Below, in pieces: positions 12,272-25,440 of a DNA stretch of 64,000 nt. Position 1 is the first letter of the stretch, and the number at the start of each line of letters is the position of its first letter. Both the position numbers and the translations under genes were made by a program. Below the pieces are notes generated by a model. That model was not told where the DNA came from. It saw only the letters and a program-made list of their open reading frames with translations, and ran no database searches. Source of the DNA: Atherinomorus stipes (taxonomy: Eukaryota > Chordata > Actinopteri > Atheriniformes > Atherinidae); contig JALJCO010000054.1 in assembly GCA_023101725.1 (NCBI GenBank), forward strand, positions 62,001-126,000, written 5' to 3'.

Positions 12272-12656
12272 CGGTGGCGTGGTGGCTAGCACCGCAGCCT
12301 CACAGTAAGAAGGTCGCTGGTTCGATTCCCGGCTGGGGAGGGGAGTCGAACAATTCCAACCGTGGCCTTCCTGTGTGGAGTTTGCATGTTCTCCCCGTGT
12401 ATGCGTGGGTTCTCTCCAGGTACTCCGGCTTCCTCCCACCGTCCAAAGACATGCATGTTAGGTTAATTGGTCACTCTAAATTGTCCCTAGGAATGAATGT
12501 GAGCGTGTCTGTGGTTGTCTGTCTCTCTGTGTTGGCCCTGTGACAGACTGGCGACCTGTCCAGGCTGTACCCTGCCTCTCGCCTGATAATAGCTGGGATA
12601 GACTCCAGCAACCCCCACGACCCTGAACTGGATAAGCAGTGCAGAAAATGACTGAC
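12272..12656 (+). mobile_element. SINE-like retroelement with tRNA-like head and 9-bp target-site duplication
   Basis: The head holds a tRNA-promoter-like stretch (GGTGGCTAGCACC... CTGGTTCGATTCC, the second part a B-box match). The body has the widespread teleost pattern GTTTGCATGTTCTCCCCGTG, then CCTCCCACCGTCCAAAGACA and a tail near GACTGACTGA. It is flanked by TGAGGCCCA at 12,263-12,271 and again at 12,657-12,665, which marks a retrotransposition event. The insertion is just upstream of the ABCG2 first coding exon. Confidence 0.85.
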
Positions 12657-12665
12657 TGAGGCCCA

Positions 12666-15600
12666 TCCTCAAAAAAATTTGAGTTTTTACTGCACTTTAA
12701 CCTGCAGTGAATGCTGTCGGGGAAGTATTCTGATAAGGCAGCAGTAAAAGATATGCATCTCTGTTACACCAAAACATTCAGACTCTTAAAATCATGCTTG
12801 AAAGGAAGTTCAAAAGTACAAGCTAAAAAACAAAAACAATGACAACTTAAGTTGCATTTATGGTTGAAATATTAGCTGTAAGATTATTAGCAAAATAAAT
12901 TTGTGGTACAATAGAAAATGTGATTTCTTCTGGCCTCCAACATCCATGCATCAGTAGATTAGAGGATAAATATCTCTTTCATGTAATATTTCTGATAGCA
13001 ACTTAAAGACAATAAGAAGCCCAAAGGACTTTTCAAAATTGCCATATTACAAGTATTGTCAGTGGAGCTGCTGAATAGAATAAGAAGTATTTAATTAAAA
13101 TACTGAGAAGATGATATTCAAAAGTATAGCTACTTTAGAATGGCCTGACAAGAACATTGATAATGTACTAACAGTCTTTTCATTATTTGTGTGAGGTGAT
13201 GTCCATTATCAAGTTGATGTTATTCAGGACCAAGGTCATTACAGTACATTAGTACACCATGACACACAGTAATTAAATAGAGGTATTTTCAAAAAAGGTT
13301 AAACTATCAAAGATGTGTAAGAAAAATATGATATATATACAGTATGTATACAAGAAAGGCAAGATTTAAAATAAGTTAATGTATCTGGACATATTTTGAA
13401 GACATGCATTGTTTTACTACTAGAGACAAATAGGGTAACTAACTGGTATCACCATAAAACTTTTCGGGTTTATTCCTCACATTAGGGCTATCATTTTTTG
13501 TATAGCAAGTTTTCAGAAATTTTGTGTTTAAATATACAAATTAGGTGTTATATTCCAAAAATGCGTTAATTTGCATACATTTCTAGGAAAAAAATTCTAA
13601 AAACTGGATTAAGCCAGGTTCAAAGTTTCTTTTTAATTTTGTTCACATATTAAAGTCAAAAGATTTTACAGAAGGGGATTTTGGATATCTCTATAGATCA
13701 TTTCACAATTTAGAAGATACTGTCAACAACCAAAAAAAACTCATTTTTGGCATATTTTTGGGATGAAATGTTCTATAAATCAGGCTGTGAATGAGATATC
13801 AAAAAATCCTTCTGTAACAAGTTTAAGAATACAGTCTGGAGCAAAACTTAAAAGTTTGGTTTCTTTAAGTACTCCTGAAGTGGAGATTTTTTTTTTACCT
13901 GGAAAAAGAGAAAAAACTCATTTTGAGAAAACAGCCTTAAAAGTTTTGGATTGTAAAATTCTCCACATTTTTGTTCTATAAAACTATTTACAGACATCAG
14001 ATCCAATCAGATTCATGAGCTGGAAATATTAAGTTTGGTTGAGATAACATTATTCAGGAAAAAGAGATGTTTCCAATGATACCAGACATGACGGGGTTCA
14101 GACGAGCACCACGGTGCTGCGCTCCGTTTAAAAACACCAACTTTAGCTGCGTTTTGAGGGGATTTGGGTGCGTCAGACAAAGTATCATGAAATAAACTCC
14201 TAAAATGTTTATTTTTGATGTCAATTTTATACTAGTCTGAAAGAAAACATGTTGGAGGTAAAATTGACCAGGTGATGAAAAACGGGGTTTTTAGCTGGAG
14301 ATGGCTCCCTTTAAAGAATTAAAAGTGTAGCTCTTTTGATATTTTCAGGGAGAGTCTCTACAGTATTATTGCTGTCTTTTGTTAAATTGCATGAGACAGG
14401 CTTTTTTGATATCCCTAAATAAATTAAGCAATAAAAGCACCATTTCACTGTTAATCTTGGAGTTGCAGTACACATTGCTCCAGTGTATTGTGGCACAACT
14501 GACGTTTTCATGCCATTGTTTGGATTTCTTTCATGCTCCTTGCTCTTCTCATATCAGAGTCCTAGCTACCAGTGAGGACAAATATCTGCAAGGAGAAATG
14601 TGCAACTATATCCAATATTCAGTTTCGGAGTGCATACATATGAACAAGTCTAAGGCCAATATTCTACAGAACGCATTGTCTTAATGTTTCTCTGTTTAAG
14701 CATGAAAGCAAACATCAGCAGCATTGTTCGTTGAAAATCCAGTCAGTCAGCTCCAACATACTTGCTCAAACTTTCAACAAATCAAGTATTATTTATGCAT
14801 GTACCCTCTTACAAGCAAAATGACAAAATTCTAATAAAACCAATACCATGATGTCGCTGCAAAGTAAAGTATGAGTAAAAATAACATACCTCAGTAAGGA
14901 TGCAACAAGGCAGCAGCTGGAGAGTGACAGAACAGAAAAATTGTGCAGTCTGAATAACATCAGCTCATGGGGGACATACCCCTTTAACTTCAACTCTCCT
15001 AAGCTGCAGAGAGGAGTAACCCTTTACTTACCAATTAACTAGACATTAAAACTTCAACTGGGTTTTGAAATATTTGTTTAAAATACTACACAAGCAGAAT
15101 TCTTATACAACCACAAAGCATTTGAAAAACAAACTGATTCAGACTTACTTATAACTACTATGAAAAACCAGATTGTATATAGATGTTTGAAGCCTTGTCA
15201 GCAGTGCTAAACAGAAAATTAAAAGTTAGCTTATTCCCTTGTTACAGATTAATAAATTGAATTTCACATTCATATTCTGTCCATTTCATTTTAAGACACT
15301 TGTAAACTCATATGCAACAAGAAAGCTTTGTGGTATTCTTTTTATGACATAAGGAACTAAAAAGTTTATTATGAGGGTGAAACTTTTCAAATGTTCATTT
15401 CACAACTGTAATAGCTGATATAACTAATGCTAACATGGTTGTTAAACACAAAAAACATAACTATATTAGCTTACAGCAGCACCATTTCGTAAACCATAAA
15501 AACAACAACAAACAGTTGATTTATTGTCTTTTACTGAAGCGTGAGAGTCCATTGAGGCAGAAACAAAACATTAAAAACCAACATTCCAGTAATAGCAGTA

Positions 15601-17438
15601 TTGTAGATATAAGGTCACATTTAGGTCCCAGAATTGGATTCACAGCTACAGTGAGAATATTAGCGAAGCATTTAAATAAAATACAGTAAAATACTGAACA
15701 CACAAAGACACCTTAAACAGTTGTGGCTGGAGTAGAAGGCTGCGCTATGCACAGAGACAAAAACTTACAATAAAACCTTGTCATTTTTGGAGTATATTGT
15801 ATTTACAAATGTTTTAGGAAAAGCTGACTGCTTTACAACATTTGCAACTCTAACAGATTAAACTATGTGGATAAATATTGTGCTGCATTTGCCTAGTATT
15901 AACCACCACAGAACAAACAATAATCCAAACTGAGAACAAAAACTGGACACTCCATCCACTCACATTAAGTCAGCCAAGGTAAAGTTATACAGCTTAAATA
16001 TCGCTATTGAGATAGGTTTTTGTTCTTTTAAGCATTTAAGCAAACATTCACACTGTCATACACGGCTCCAAGCTGAACTCTGTGGTACTGCATTTAGAGT
16101 GTTTTATGTCCGTGACACAGAAGGTAGAAACAAGGAATTACACATTATGGTCAAGTTCTTGTCAAAAACTACGTAGCTGTGCACACAACACAACCATCAA
16201 TGCAAAGTTCTTGCACATGTAGGATATTCAGATATGAGGGATTTTGCCAAGATATTAAACAAATAGAACTATGAGTTTTACAGAAATATATAAATACAAC
16301 TATTTACAAAATATACTCTGTACATTTCCGTACCCTGAACACTTTTGCCCTCACAAGATGCGTTTCAGATAAGTACAGACATTAAAACTTACACAACCTA
16401 GAGTGACACTTGACATGGAAGATAATGACCATGTAATTAACGTTCAGTTCGGCCACTGAAATCTGTTTTGACAGCTTCATTCACAAATCCATTACATCAC
16501 TTACAAGGTTTTGCAAACACAAATTCCTCCAAACCTTCAAGTTTGTGCAAAATGCATCAAAGTCTTTTTTCAGTGGTACTTTGGTAAGTATCTATCGTAC
16601 AAAAAAATGATAAGTGTTGTAGTTGTTTCTGAGGAAGTCGGGGAAAAAAATTTAAGAGGGCAACTCTTAGATAAAAAGATTGATGCTTCAACGTTCCAGA
16701 AGTGACAGTTTTTGAGACCCAATCAATGACTTATTCTACCTCATGATACTTAAAGTAGGACTTAATCCATTTTTCTCTTTTTCATTTATTTATTTAACAT
16801 CTTACAGATTTTGCTTTTCATAGGCTAGAATTAATTCAAATTGTTATCAAGTGTTCAAATTCAAGTACTGCAGATCCCCATTTTCCTTTAGGCGTGTCCT
16901 CATTTACAGCTCAGAAGTGGTCCAAAAACTAAAACAATACAAAAAAAAAAAAAAAAAAAAAAAAATTCTGACTTGAAACTAGTGAAATCTGGATGTAAAA
17001 TTTTCTTCTAATTCAACATGTTTATTTCAGGTTAACCTTAAGAGAAAAAAACCCAACATATAATAGAAAAAAAAGAAGAAAATAATGAAAAAAATAATAA
17101 TTTGGGCATTATCAGCAGCTAAAAAGATATCTGAATGGCAGGCAGTCTGAATACCAGCCGAACCACAGAGAAGGCCACCCATTTGCCATTAAAACTCTTC
17201 TTAGCTTTAAGCACCTGTTAGGTCAATGGCTTGCTAGTAGACACAACCTTACTTAAAGAGGGGTTTTTCTTCTCCTCTTCTCCTTTTTTTTTTTTTTAAG
17301 CAAACATTACAAATTTCATGTTGCTTAAGATATCATGTGATACCCATTAGGTATTAGGGTTTTTTCAAGGGCACCAACTGTATTGCACGTTTTATATGGG
17401 TCCACAGTGTCCACCTTTTTGATCCAGCATCTTGTTGT
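12666..17438. other. Upstream region of ABCG2 and presumed PPM1K 3' UTR
   Basis: AT-rich sequence with no recognisable coding exon. The part nearest 17,438 should be the 3' UTR of PPM1K, transcribed leftward. Several TTTATT motifs (AATAAA on the minus strand), for example near 15,515, could end the transcript, but none can be chosen. The ABCG2 promoter and any noncoding exon must lie in or beyond this stretch. A poly(A) run of 25 occupies 16,941-16,965. Confidence 0.5.
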
Positions 17439-17570
17439 CTAGGCCCAGCGGCCACTGGACACAAAACTTCTGCTGAAGGAGAAACTTGGGTCTGAACTCT
17501 TGTGTTTTCCCCAAGCACCAAACGGCACCACAATGATTGTGCTGTTGTCCTCTGAACCATAATGAAGAGC
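17439..17570 (-). CDS. ppm1k: PPM1K last coding exon with Asp347 and stop
   Basis: The acceptor is CTCTCAG at 17571. The exon encodes 43 residues beginning [11 protein letters not shown] and ending SGRWA, then TAG at 17441-17439. The DNST motif carries the last metal-binding Asp of PP2C enzymes. Confidence 0.95.
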   Translation of the reverse strand, partial: ALHYGSEDNSTIIVVPFGAWGKHKSSDPSFSFSRSFVSSGRWA

Positions 17571-20500
17571 CTGAGAGACAAGAGACGCACAATATTAAAG
17601 ATCATCAACATATAAAGATCTTTTTAAAATTGAAACCAATTAACAGGTTTGCAGACTTGATCCTGAGTTTTAACAGAAGAGGTACAAAATTTAGTAGAGA
17701 TTAACATGGATTAGCCTGTACTGTTAAAATAAACATTTTATTTAAGCCATGAACAAAGACTCTCAAATGAAAGGCATCATTCAGCTTAATAAATTAAAAA
17801 TAAACCCAGAATTGCATGTGAATTTATTTTTGTTATTCATATCAATAGGAGAGTTTTAAGGGTAAAAGCTAATGCCTTAGCATTCACCGGAATACCTTAA
17901 CAGAACATGAAGTGAGTATTAATGCTGTGGTCAATGTGTAGGGAAATTTTTTTTTTAAAAAAATCAGCATGTCAATCCTGAAGAGTCATGTTACTATTTG
18001 GATGTACTACCCCCAGGTGGTGAAAACAGAAAGCTCAACCCAGGACTGGTGGTTTACAGGCAAACCTGAAAAACTGCACAAACTGTACACTATGACCCTC
18101 ATTTGTCAAACAAGCGTGGAAATGAGCAAACATCTGATCTTACGATTGGATCCACGTGTGATTCATGAAACACTCGTATCGAACTGATCTCATCGTACAA
18201 ATGATGGGCCTTGATAAATGCGGCGGCTGAAATCAATGGTCATTGCCATGCTACTGTACGTCCATGGTCACGCCTTACATACTCATGGTTCAGAGACTTC
18301 GTCCAGGAGGAGAGATACTGCCATAAAAAGAAACGTTTTGGAGATCATGATTCAAATCCTCACTTGTAAGGTGGGAAAAAATAAAGAGGTGCCGTTTGGC
18401 AGCTTATAAACCAGAGGCAAAGATGTGCACAAAAATGCTACACGGAAGAGAATCAGTCAAGCTCGCCGGTGTTGAACGGACTCTGGCTGAGGTAATAAAA
18501 TTCTCAATAACAGGTCTAGCTTATATGATTTATCTGTTTTTATTACTTTTTAAGTTTGATAATAGCCCATATGTGGGAACAACGCCACAATTCTTTAGTA
18601 TACAGGTCAAGAAAAAGTGATCCGATATGAAACTCTCCACCAAGCTGTTTCTACCCTGAGGTGCAGCAACACACCGGCAGGTGGAGGCCAGTTAGATCGG
18701 AGCCTGACCCAGACAGGGACAGACGAAACTATAATTTACACTAGCTAATCTGAGAAACAGTCAAATGATTGAGCACTTATCCAACTTATGTAAGGTATAG
18801 ACTACTGATTAGAAACAATGGATCAGCTCCCGTCTCCTCTGTATAGCCCCAGTGGAGGCAGGGCACAGTCCTCTGGGCATCTACTTTAAGATGGCCTACT
18901 TTAAGATAAATAAATAAATACAATTCAAGTACAATTTTAATTTTATACATTTTAGGAATCCAATTTTTTTTGCAAATGAGCAAATTCTTAGCACTGAGTA
19001 ACTGCTTATGCTAGAATAACGATTTGAAGTTTGTATAATAAATATTTTCAGGGTCGGCTGAAAATGCACATTGACTCAAACTTGCGTACACAAACTCAGA
19101 GCTGTCGTGACATTTGATCGTATCCTACGCTTACGTCCAAATTGATAAATGTTGAGTCCTGCATGGAAACGGTTGTATGTACAGATTTCTGTCATACGAT
19201 TGCTTGATAAATGAGGGCCTGTGTGTAAGTAACTAAAAGAAAGCAACTCCCAATCTTAGTATTGTACACATCAACACTGATGTGAATAATACTGATGTTC
19301 AACAATAAAGAAAGATTTGAAAGTTTTCTTAAGAGGACACCAAACAGCAGGAGTTCATCACTCGATAAAGTGGTTGTCAGCTCAACCATCAATCATTTAA
19401 ATGATGGGCGTTCTCTGTGGAGTATATATTTAGAAGCATGGTTGTTTTACCTGGTCTGAAATTCTCTGAGCTGCTTCTTTGGGGTCATGGCACTGGTTGA
19501 TCACATTGCAGATCTCTTGGCTGTTCATGATGAAGTTAATTCCATCTGTGGTCAGGGCCAGGAATGAGTCGTGGACATGATGTAACTGAGGAAAGGAGAA
19601 GCAACACAAATGACAAGCAGTAATTAACCAGTCTGTGAGACAGTTGGTGAAAAGATGAAGGGGAAGTTGCTTTATTCCAAAAGCACTCATGCAAAACTCC
19701 GGCCATAACACAGCTCTGTCTTTATTAGATTATATTCCACTGACAAACTTTATTAAAAAAAAAAAAAAATTACTGGGGGAGTGGATAACCTAGTGGTTAA
19801 AGGATAACTTTAATTTTTTTTTTCAATCTGGACCTAAGAGTTTATACGTGCATTTACTTGCCAATACTTTACAGAGAATGGACGAAAAAACGAGTACTAT
19901 TGTCCTGTGAGTCCAGATTTAGCTTTCCGTTAGTTATCAGGGTGTTCTACGCTCTTTTTGGGCCGCGTGTTCACAATGCGTGCTTACGTAGTACTGCTAA
20001 GAGCAGCTCGCTACCCAGACAACAAAAAAAACACAATTTGCAAAACTCTGAACTTACATGACAATAGTGCTTGTTTGCTCGTTCGTCCATTTATACTTAA
20101 AGCATTGATGAAATGAAGGAGTTTTACTGCAGATAATGTCTTAAAGAGAGGCTGCCCCGTGTCTCCCATTAGATGTATGCTGAAGGGCGACTCAACATAA
20201 TATCTTCCAAAGGAGTCAAAGTGATGCAGAAATTTTATGGGTGAGTAAATGCACATATAAACTTCTAGAAATAAGGTCCAGGTTTAAAAAAAAAAAAAAA
20301 AAAAAAAAAAACAGTTATCCTTTAATGCCGGGTTCAAGTTCCTAACACCGCACTTAGGTGAACCACTATGGGCCCTTGAGTAAGGTCATTAACCCCCACC
20401 AACTGCTGCCGGGCGCAGTAACTGACAGCCCGCTGCTCTCTGGTTAATCTAGAGATGGGTTAAAAGCAGCCAAATTTCCTATTTGGAATTAAAGTAAAAC

Positions 20501-23500
20501 TCATTAAACCCACCATTACTCTTTTGGTCTCGGGCTCAGCAATGACTCCCATCTTCTTCAGATCAAAGTCTCCAATACTGCGCGTCATTGCCAACCTGCC
20601 GTTGACGTTTGGCTGCCCCAGGCTATTCCAGGTGATAAAACCGCCACTCTTCTTCACTCTTCAAACCAGGACAGATGTGAAAGGAAGTGCAAGCACGGAT
20701 TAAAAATCAACACAGATCATTAAAAACAGACTTTCAGTAATGGTGATAACATACTTCTGGGCAACCCATTAATAACAATAAAGCTGTATCAGGGCATATA
20801 ATGCAACTTTCATTACATATTGCTCTGTACTTGAAAGGATTTCCCATAATATAAAGATTTTTTTTTTTCCCACATCAATTTAAAGTAGTTATTTCAGCAC
20901 AAAAACCCAGCCTGTCAAAGTGAACCAGCTTTACTTGGATCAATATACCTTGGAACAGGCCAAGCATTAAAACAGCAATTACTAAGTTTATCTGTGATGG
21001 TTGGAATTAGGTTTAAATATGCAACCAAAATCCCAACATAAAATTTGCAATATTCAACACTTTGCATAACATTGGTTCAAACCGTTCTTACTCCTAAATT
21101 TAATTTGTGGTAACCTCTGAACGTGGAATTACTGTCCTCTCACCACCTACCTCTCTTTCTCATCCTTCCTTTCAGGGGTGTGGTCGATAGTCAGTTTCAG
21201 GGCTTTGCCCTTGTGGCACAACATGGCTCGGCTGTCCCCCACACTGGCAACCACCAGCTCGATGCCATCTCTCAGCAGAGCCACCGTGGCAGTGGTTCCA
21301 GCATTCAACCCGGGTCCTATAGAGACATGAGAGGTACAATCAGAGATAGAACAAGGTGTAACATACCACACACAAGGGCAACAAATCACATGGTGCATAT
21401 CACGCCTTCAAATCCACACACTTAAACATGAACACATGGGTGAGAAGTCATCTAGCAGACTTAAAGTGAACTACAGGTTACACAGTAAATGACAGAGGAG
21501 GCAATCATACATGCAGGTTGGACTTTTGCAGCACAGAGTTGAGATCTAAAGCAGTTTAAGCTAAATCTGAACCTTAAAAACGAATGCTTATCAGTGTCCA
21601 GTACTGAGCTTTATATTTAAAGAACATGAAAAAACAAAACAAAAACAAACAAAAAACATCAGAATAGTCACTTATGTGTGTTTTTCCCCCCAACTTTTAT
21701 ACACCTGTATGCGCTTTGGTATTTTACAGCGGGAACTTCTGTTTTGTAAAAGTGATTCATAAAATTGTGGGGATGCAAACAAACAATAAAAGGCTAAGCA
21801 GAGTTGCTTTCCAACCCTGTGAGTCTGGCAAAACATGTGCAGATATCCAACACTGAACTTTAGTTCCTTAAGGGATGAAAAATTTGACTTTGATTTATCT
21901 GCAAGACACTCATCTCATCAAATAAATAAACACGACTGGCTTTATTTTAATATTAAACCTGCTGCATCTGGTGTAGATCTGTCTCTGACAACATATTGTA
22001 CATCTCATAAACTTGTCACACCGATGTACTGTCTCACAAGAAGCGTTGCAAACACTTGGTAAGAGAAGACAAAGAAAGAAAGAGAGAGAGGATTGAGAGA
22101 AAGATAGGGAACCTTCCAGTAGTCCAGGATTTAGGACCCGCTGGACTCTCCTTCAATATCTAGCCTCGTCATCCACACTGGTACCAAGGGCCTCCAGCTC
22201 TTAGCTGGGTCAGCAGCTGCCGTAGATAACATGCACACACACACACAGGCATATTGGGACATTTCACACAGCGTGGCCGAAGTATGGCCACATAACAGGT
22301 ACACTAGCTTTTACATTAACATATAACCTTACTCAAACATAATGGCGGTTAAAAAAATCAAAACAAAACAGAAAAGTCAAGCTGAAGAGTTTTTAATCCA
22401 CCATGACAAACATGTAACTTGCATATATTAAAGACCCACAACGTAATTTTTTTTTACCTTAAAAGTATGCATTTTTGACTCGTTTTGATGGCACACCAAC
22501 ATTCATTATGTGCATTTTTGAGCCGTGACTGCCCGGCTGTGTCCTGAGGCTGAGAAACCGCACTGTGTAACTTTTCCCAACTAAGACAGGGCCGTGATGT
22601 TGCAGCCGAATATTGGTTGCTCATCATGTGCTAGCAAATGGATATGAACCAGATATGACCACAGCGGGTGTTTTGAGCGCGCATCATGTCGGATTCGGTA
22701 AAGAAACGCAGGGAAACATTACCGGAGTAAGAGAGGAAAAGAAAGAGGAAGGGACAGAGCTGGCTGGAGCGAGCCACAGTACAGGTATGATGCAAGATGG
22801 ATGCCAGTTTAGCCGTCAATCGGGGGCGTGTCACTGAGAAAAATTGCTAAAAGTTGCGTTGTGGGTCTTTAAGAATTTCCGTGTTTATGTTTTTCTTTGT
22901 CTTTCGCGGGATGCTCAAGTTATCCTAACTATAGCTGAACTGAATTCATTAAACAAGATACTTGGCAGACTATGAAAAATAAACAGATGGGTAACAAATT
23001 AAAGGAAAAAACAGCATTAACCAAAAGAGACTATGCAGCTTTGGTATTTGTTTACATAGAGTGTGGCATTCTTTTAACTTATCTTCTTTTATTAGAAGAC
23101 TTTGGTGGAAGTGGAATGTTGATTACAGCATTATTTCCAATTATCCAATCCTCGACTAGGTTAACATCTGATTGCAGCATAGGATTGATATAATTTTTTT
23201 TTACACTGAATAAAGGCCATTTATAATAATAAATTTAAAAAAAATCCATTTTTTTTATCCATGCATGTATCCAGGTTTTTCCTTCTATTTGTTGCCCGTC
23301 AGTTTGAAATATGCCATGTTGTTTGCACTGAAACACTACTATTTGTTCCATTTGTAGCTGGTTTATGTTGCATTAATTATTAAGAAACTTCGGATGAAAT
23401 GACAGACCTCTAACCAAAAGTGCTCAGGTCATGTCAGTTGGGAAATCCAAAGCCTCAAAGCCTAAATAAGATAAGTACATTAGGTTTGAAGAGAAAAGAA

Positions 23501-24255
23501 AAAAGCATCACTACATTTAAACACATACATTATGTTTATGCAGTCTATTCAAGGACATGTCATGTGACAGGACCTACCATTTGGACAGAAGTGCAAGTGC
23601 TTTGCAAAAGCTTTGTCTACTTCAAGAAAGGCTTTCGTTAAAACCATTTCCAGATTGTCTTCCTCTGCCAGAATGTCCCTGAAAGAGAATCAAATTGTGT
23701 AAAATTTGAGTTCTTCATGAACCGGTTAATTCCTATGACAACAGTTGCAGACATGTGATGGCAACATATTTTATGATTTCCTTACTTGATGAATTTTTTC
23801 ATGTATTTTTCACAGAAGTCAGCTGCCTCTGGTCCACCATGGCCATCAAACACAGCAAAATAGAGGATATTGTCTGTTATTTGGGAGACCTGGAAGCGGT
23901 CTTCATTCTCCTTGCGCTGGCCTATGAGGGAGGCACAGCCTACCTTTGATAAACTAACTTTAGGGATGGGCTTGCCATAACGAATACTGGGGGGCAGAAG
24001 AATGGGCTCGTCAATGCGATCATCCCAGATGCCAAATGAGTCCCAAGTAGTAGGGCGGCCACTGCTGTCTGGGTCAAAGCGCGTGTTGCTGTACCGAGTC
24101 CCTGAGGGTCCATGAAGTTGTCTGCGGATGACTGTTAACTCTGGGTGGTTATCGTGCTGGGATGGCAGTGGGACAAAAGTTTTCTGTAAAAGCCCACTGC
24201 GACCAACATGGGGACCACTGCACCTGGCCAGGCGCACAAGGTAGGCTACTGACAT
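17439..24255 (-). CDS. ppm1k: PPM1K, mitochondrial PP2C-type protein phosphatase (complete, six coding exons)
   Basis: Mn2+/Mg2+-dependent Ser/Thr phosphatase of the mitochondrial matrix. The family member PPM1K dephosphorylates the E1-alpha subunit of the branched-chain ketoacid dehydrogenase and so switches on leucine, isoleucine and valine breakdown. Coding exons on the minus strand: 24255-23786, 23678-23578, 21316-21151, 20658-20514, 19585-19451 and 17570-17439. Together they make 1,149 nt, or 382 aa plus stop, and all are in phase with GT-AG introns. The N-terminus lacks acidic residues and has spaced Arg/Lys, which fits a mitochondrial presequence. PP2C metal ligands are visible: Asp137 in FDGHGG, Asp308 in LTTDGIN and Asp347 in SEDNST. 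Each is offset by ten from the human numbering. Other core motifs are KENEDRF (115-121), [15 protein letters not shown] and [12 protein letters not shown]. The C-terminus SGRWA is conserved. Synteny with ABCG2 and HERC3 agrees. Confidence 0.97.
18093..19220. mobile_element. DNA transposon remnant with GGCCCTCATTTATCAA-type inverted ends
   Basis: The left end GACCCTCATTTGTCAAACA and the right end TGCTTGATAAATGAGGGCCT are inverted copies. A third partial match (CTTGATAAATGCGG) lies inside near 18,210. It is about 1.1 kb with no intact transposase. It resembles PIF/Harbinger or ISL2EU-type teleost elements, but the class is uncertain. It lies in the last PPM1K intron. Confidence 0.6.
19797..20325. 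mobile_element. TTAA-flanked palindromic MITE, copy 1 (piggyBac-like ends)
   Basis: Starts TTAA-AGGATAACT and ends AGTTATCCT-TTAA. Subterminal arms are inverted (GTTTATACGTGCATTTACTTG against its inverse near 20,240). An inner pair also folds (AGTACTATTGTCCTGTGAGT against ACAATAGTGCTTG). Compared with copy 2 at 46,918-47,966, the left arm has lost roughly 135 bp. A 27-nt A run sits near the right end. It is in the PPM1K intron between exons 20658-20514 and 19585-19451. Confidence 0.85.
22428..22872. mobile_element. TTAA-flanked MITE with AGACCCACAACG ends (445 bp)
   Basis: Left end TTAA-AGACCCACAACGTAA and right end GTTGCGTTGTGGGTCT-TTAA are inverted copies with TTAA on both sides, the hallmark of piggyBac-type insertion. 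The interior is unlike the AGGATAACT palindromes, so it is a separate family. It lies in the PPM1K intron between exons 23678-23578 and 21316-21151. Confidence 0.85.
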
Positions 24256-24321
24256 CACCCTCACAGCAAAAACTCTGGGGTGGCACTGGATGTAGAAGCT
24301 GAGCGTCGAGGTGTCCAAACA
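23786..24321 (-). CDS. ppm1k: PPM1K first coding exon: presequence and first half of metal centre
   Basis: The acceptor TTCCTTTAG is at 24322 and the donor CAA|GTAAGG. The first ATG in the frame is at 24255, after 66 nt of leader. The exon encodes the presequence, the conserved segment [20 protein letters not shown], then KENEDRF and the FDGHGG metal-binding loop. Confidence 0.95.
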
Positions 24322-24528
24322 CTAAAGGAAAAAAAATGGCTCTGTTAGACTGGAGACAGAATTTAATGGAATGTTAAACAATAATATATATGAATGAAGA
24401 AGAAAGAATCATTTTAGTTTCTTTTGGAGGGGTCTGTGTTATAATGTTGCCACCATCTGTGTTTACATTAGATGCAAAGATATCTTAAATCAAGAAATAA
24501 TCACGCAAAATTATCTACATTCCTCTTA

Positions 24529-24632
<104 letters not shown>

Positions 24633-25299
24633 TATATATAAAAACAGCAAATGTAAACAATTCAATAGTTATTTGATTATCAATCTGCAACTATTTCAAA
24701 ACAAAAGCTGGTCAAATCTCCTTTCATGTCAGATAAGTGCTGTTTTCTGGCACTAGTCTAATGCTAAAGGTTAGATGCAGTCCCAGTCGTCGTAAATTCA
24801 TACGTTTCAAAGCTGTGCTGATAAAAGATATTAACCCTATTTGACTTGTTTCTAATGAATAACAGATTTTAATACCAAACAGCATCAGGAAAAATGTAAT
24901 TGGACCTTTGTGTTAAGCGATCTATTCCTAACACAAAAAACAACACATGGTCGTGCATATGACTACACAACGTTGCTGCAGCCCCAATTATGCAACTGAC
25001 AACCATCAAGCTAACTGCTAATGCTACTACACAGTAGTATCCCAAAGCCTTAAAGATGTGTCTTACATAGAGCGACTCCCTCTTTCAGATAAAATACTTC
25101 AGAGGTTCATAATAAATGTAAATTAATTTGAGGCGATAAAAACAAGCAAACGAACCGATCTTAATTATATTTTCGTCTAAAATGACCGCTACCCTGACGA
25201 ACAAGCTAGAGGGTTAGCCTAAGCCAGCGATGCAATCTCATAAACATAACCATGACCACCCCCTCAAACATGTAATTTAGTATTTGAAAATAATCGTAC

Positions 25300-25440
25300 C
25301 TTGGAATTAAGAATTTAGATTGAAAGAATATGCTTGAATCCTTTTCTGATTCTTCAAGGACTGCAAGTTCCTAGGAACTGAATGAAAACCGCCGCCGCCC
25401 TCTTGGTAGCGTTGAGAATGCGACGCTACAATGTTAGCAA
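25300..25440 (-). other. ppm1k: Probable noncoding first exon of PPM1K
   Basis: A strong donor CCAAG|GTACGA at 25,300 on the minus strand follows a CG-rich leader with no useful reading frame. It is 1 kb upstream of the acceptor at 24,322, and human PPM1K also begins with a noncoding exon. The 5' limit is a guess. Confidence 0.5.

Noticed and set aside
12272..12345. tRNA gene
   Set aside because: The stretch has B-box-like GGTTCGATTCC, but no cloverleaf could be drawn, and it continues into the SINE-like body present again at 41,463.
24256..24318. PPM1K frame extends upstream of ATG 24,255
   Set aside because: The upstream part starts with TTG, not ATG. The MSVAYLVRL start aligns with the human MSTAALITL start.
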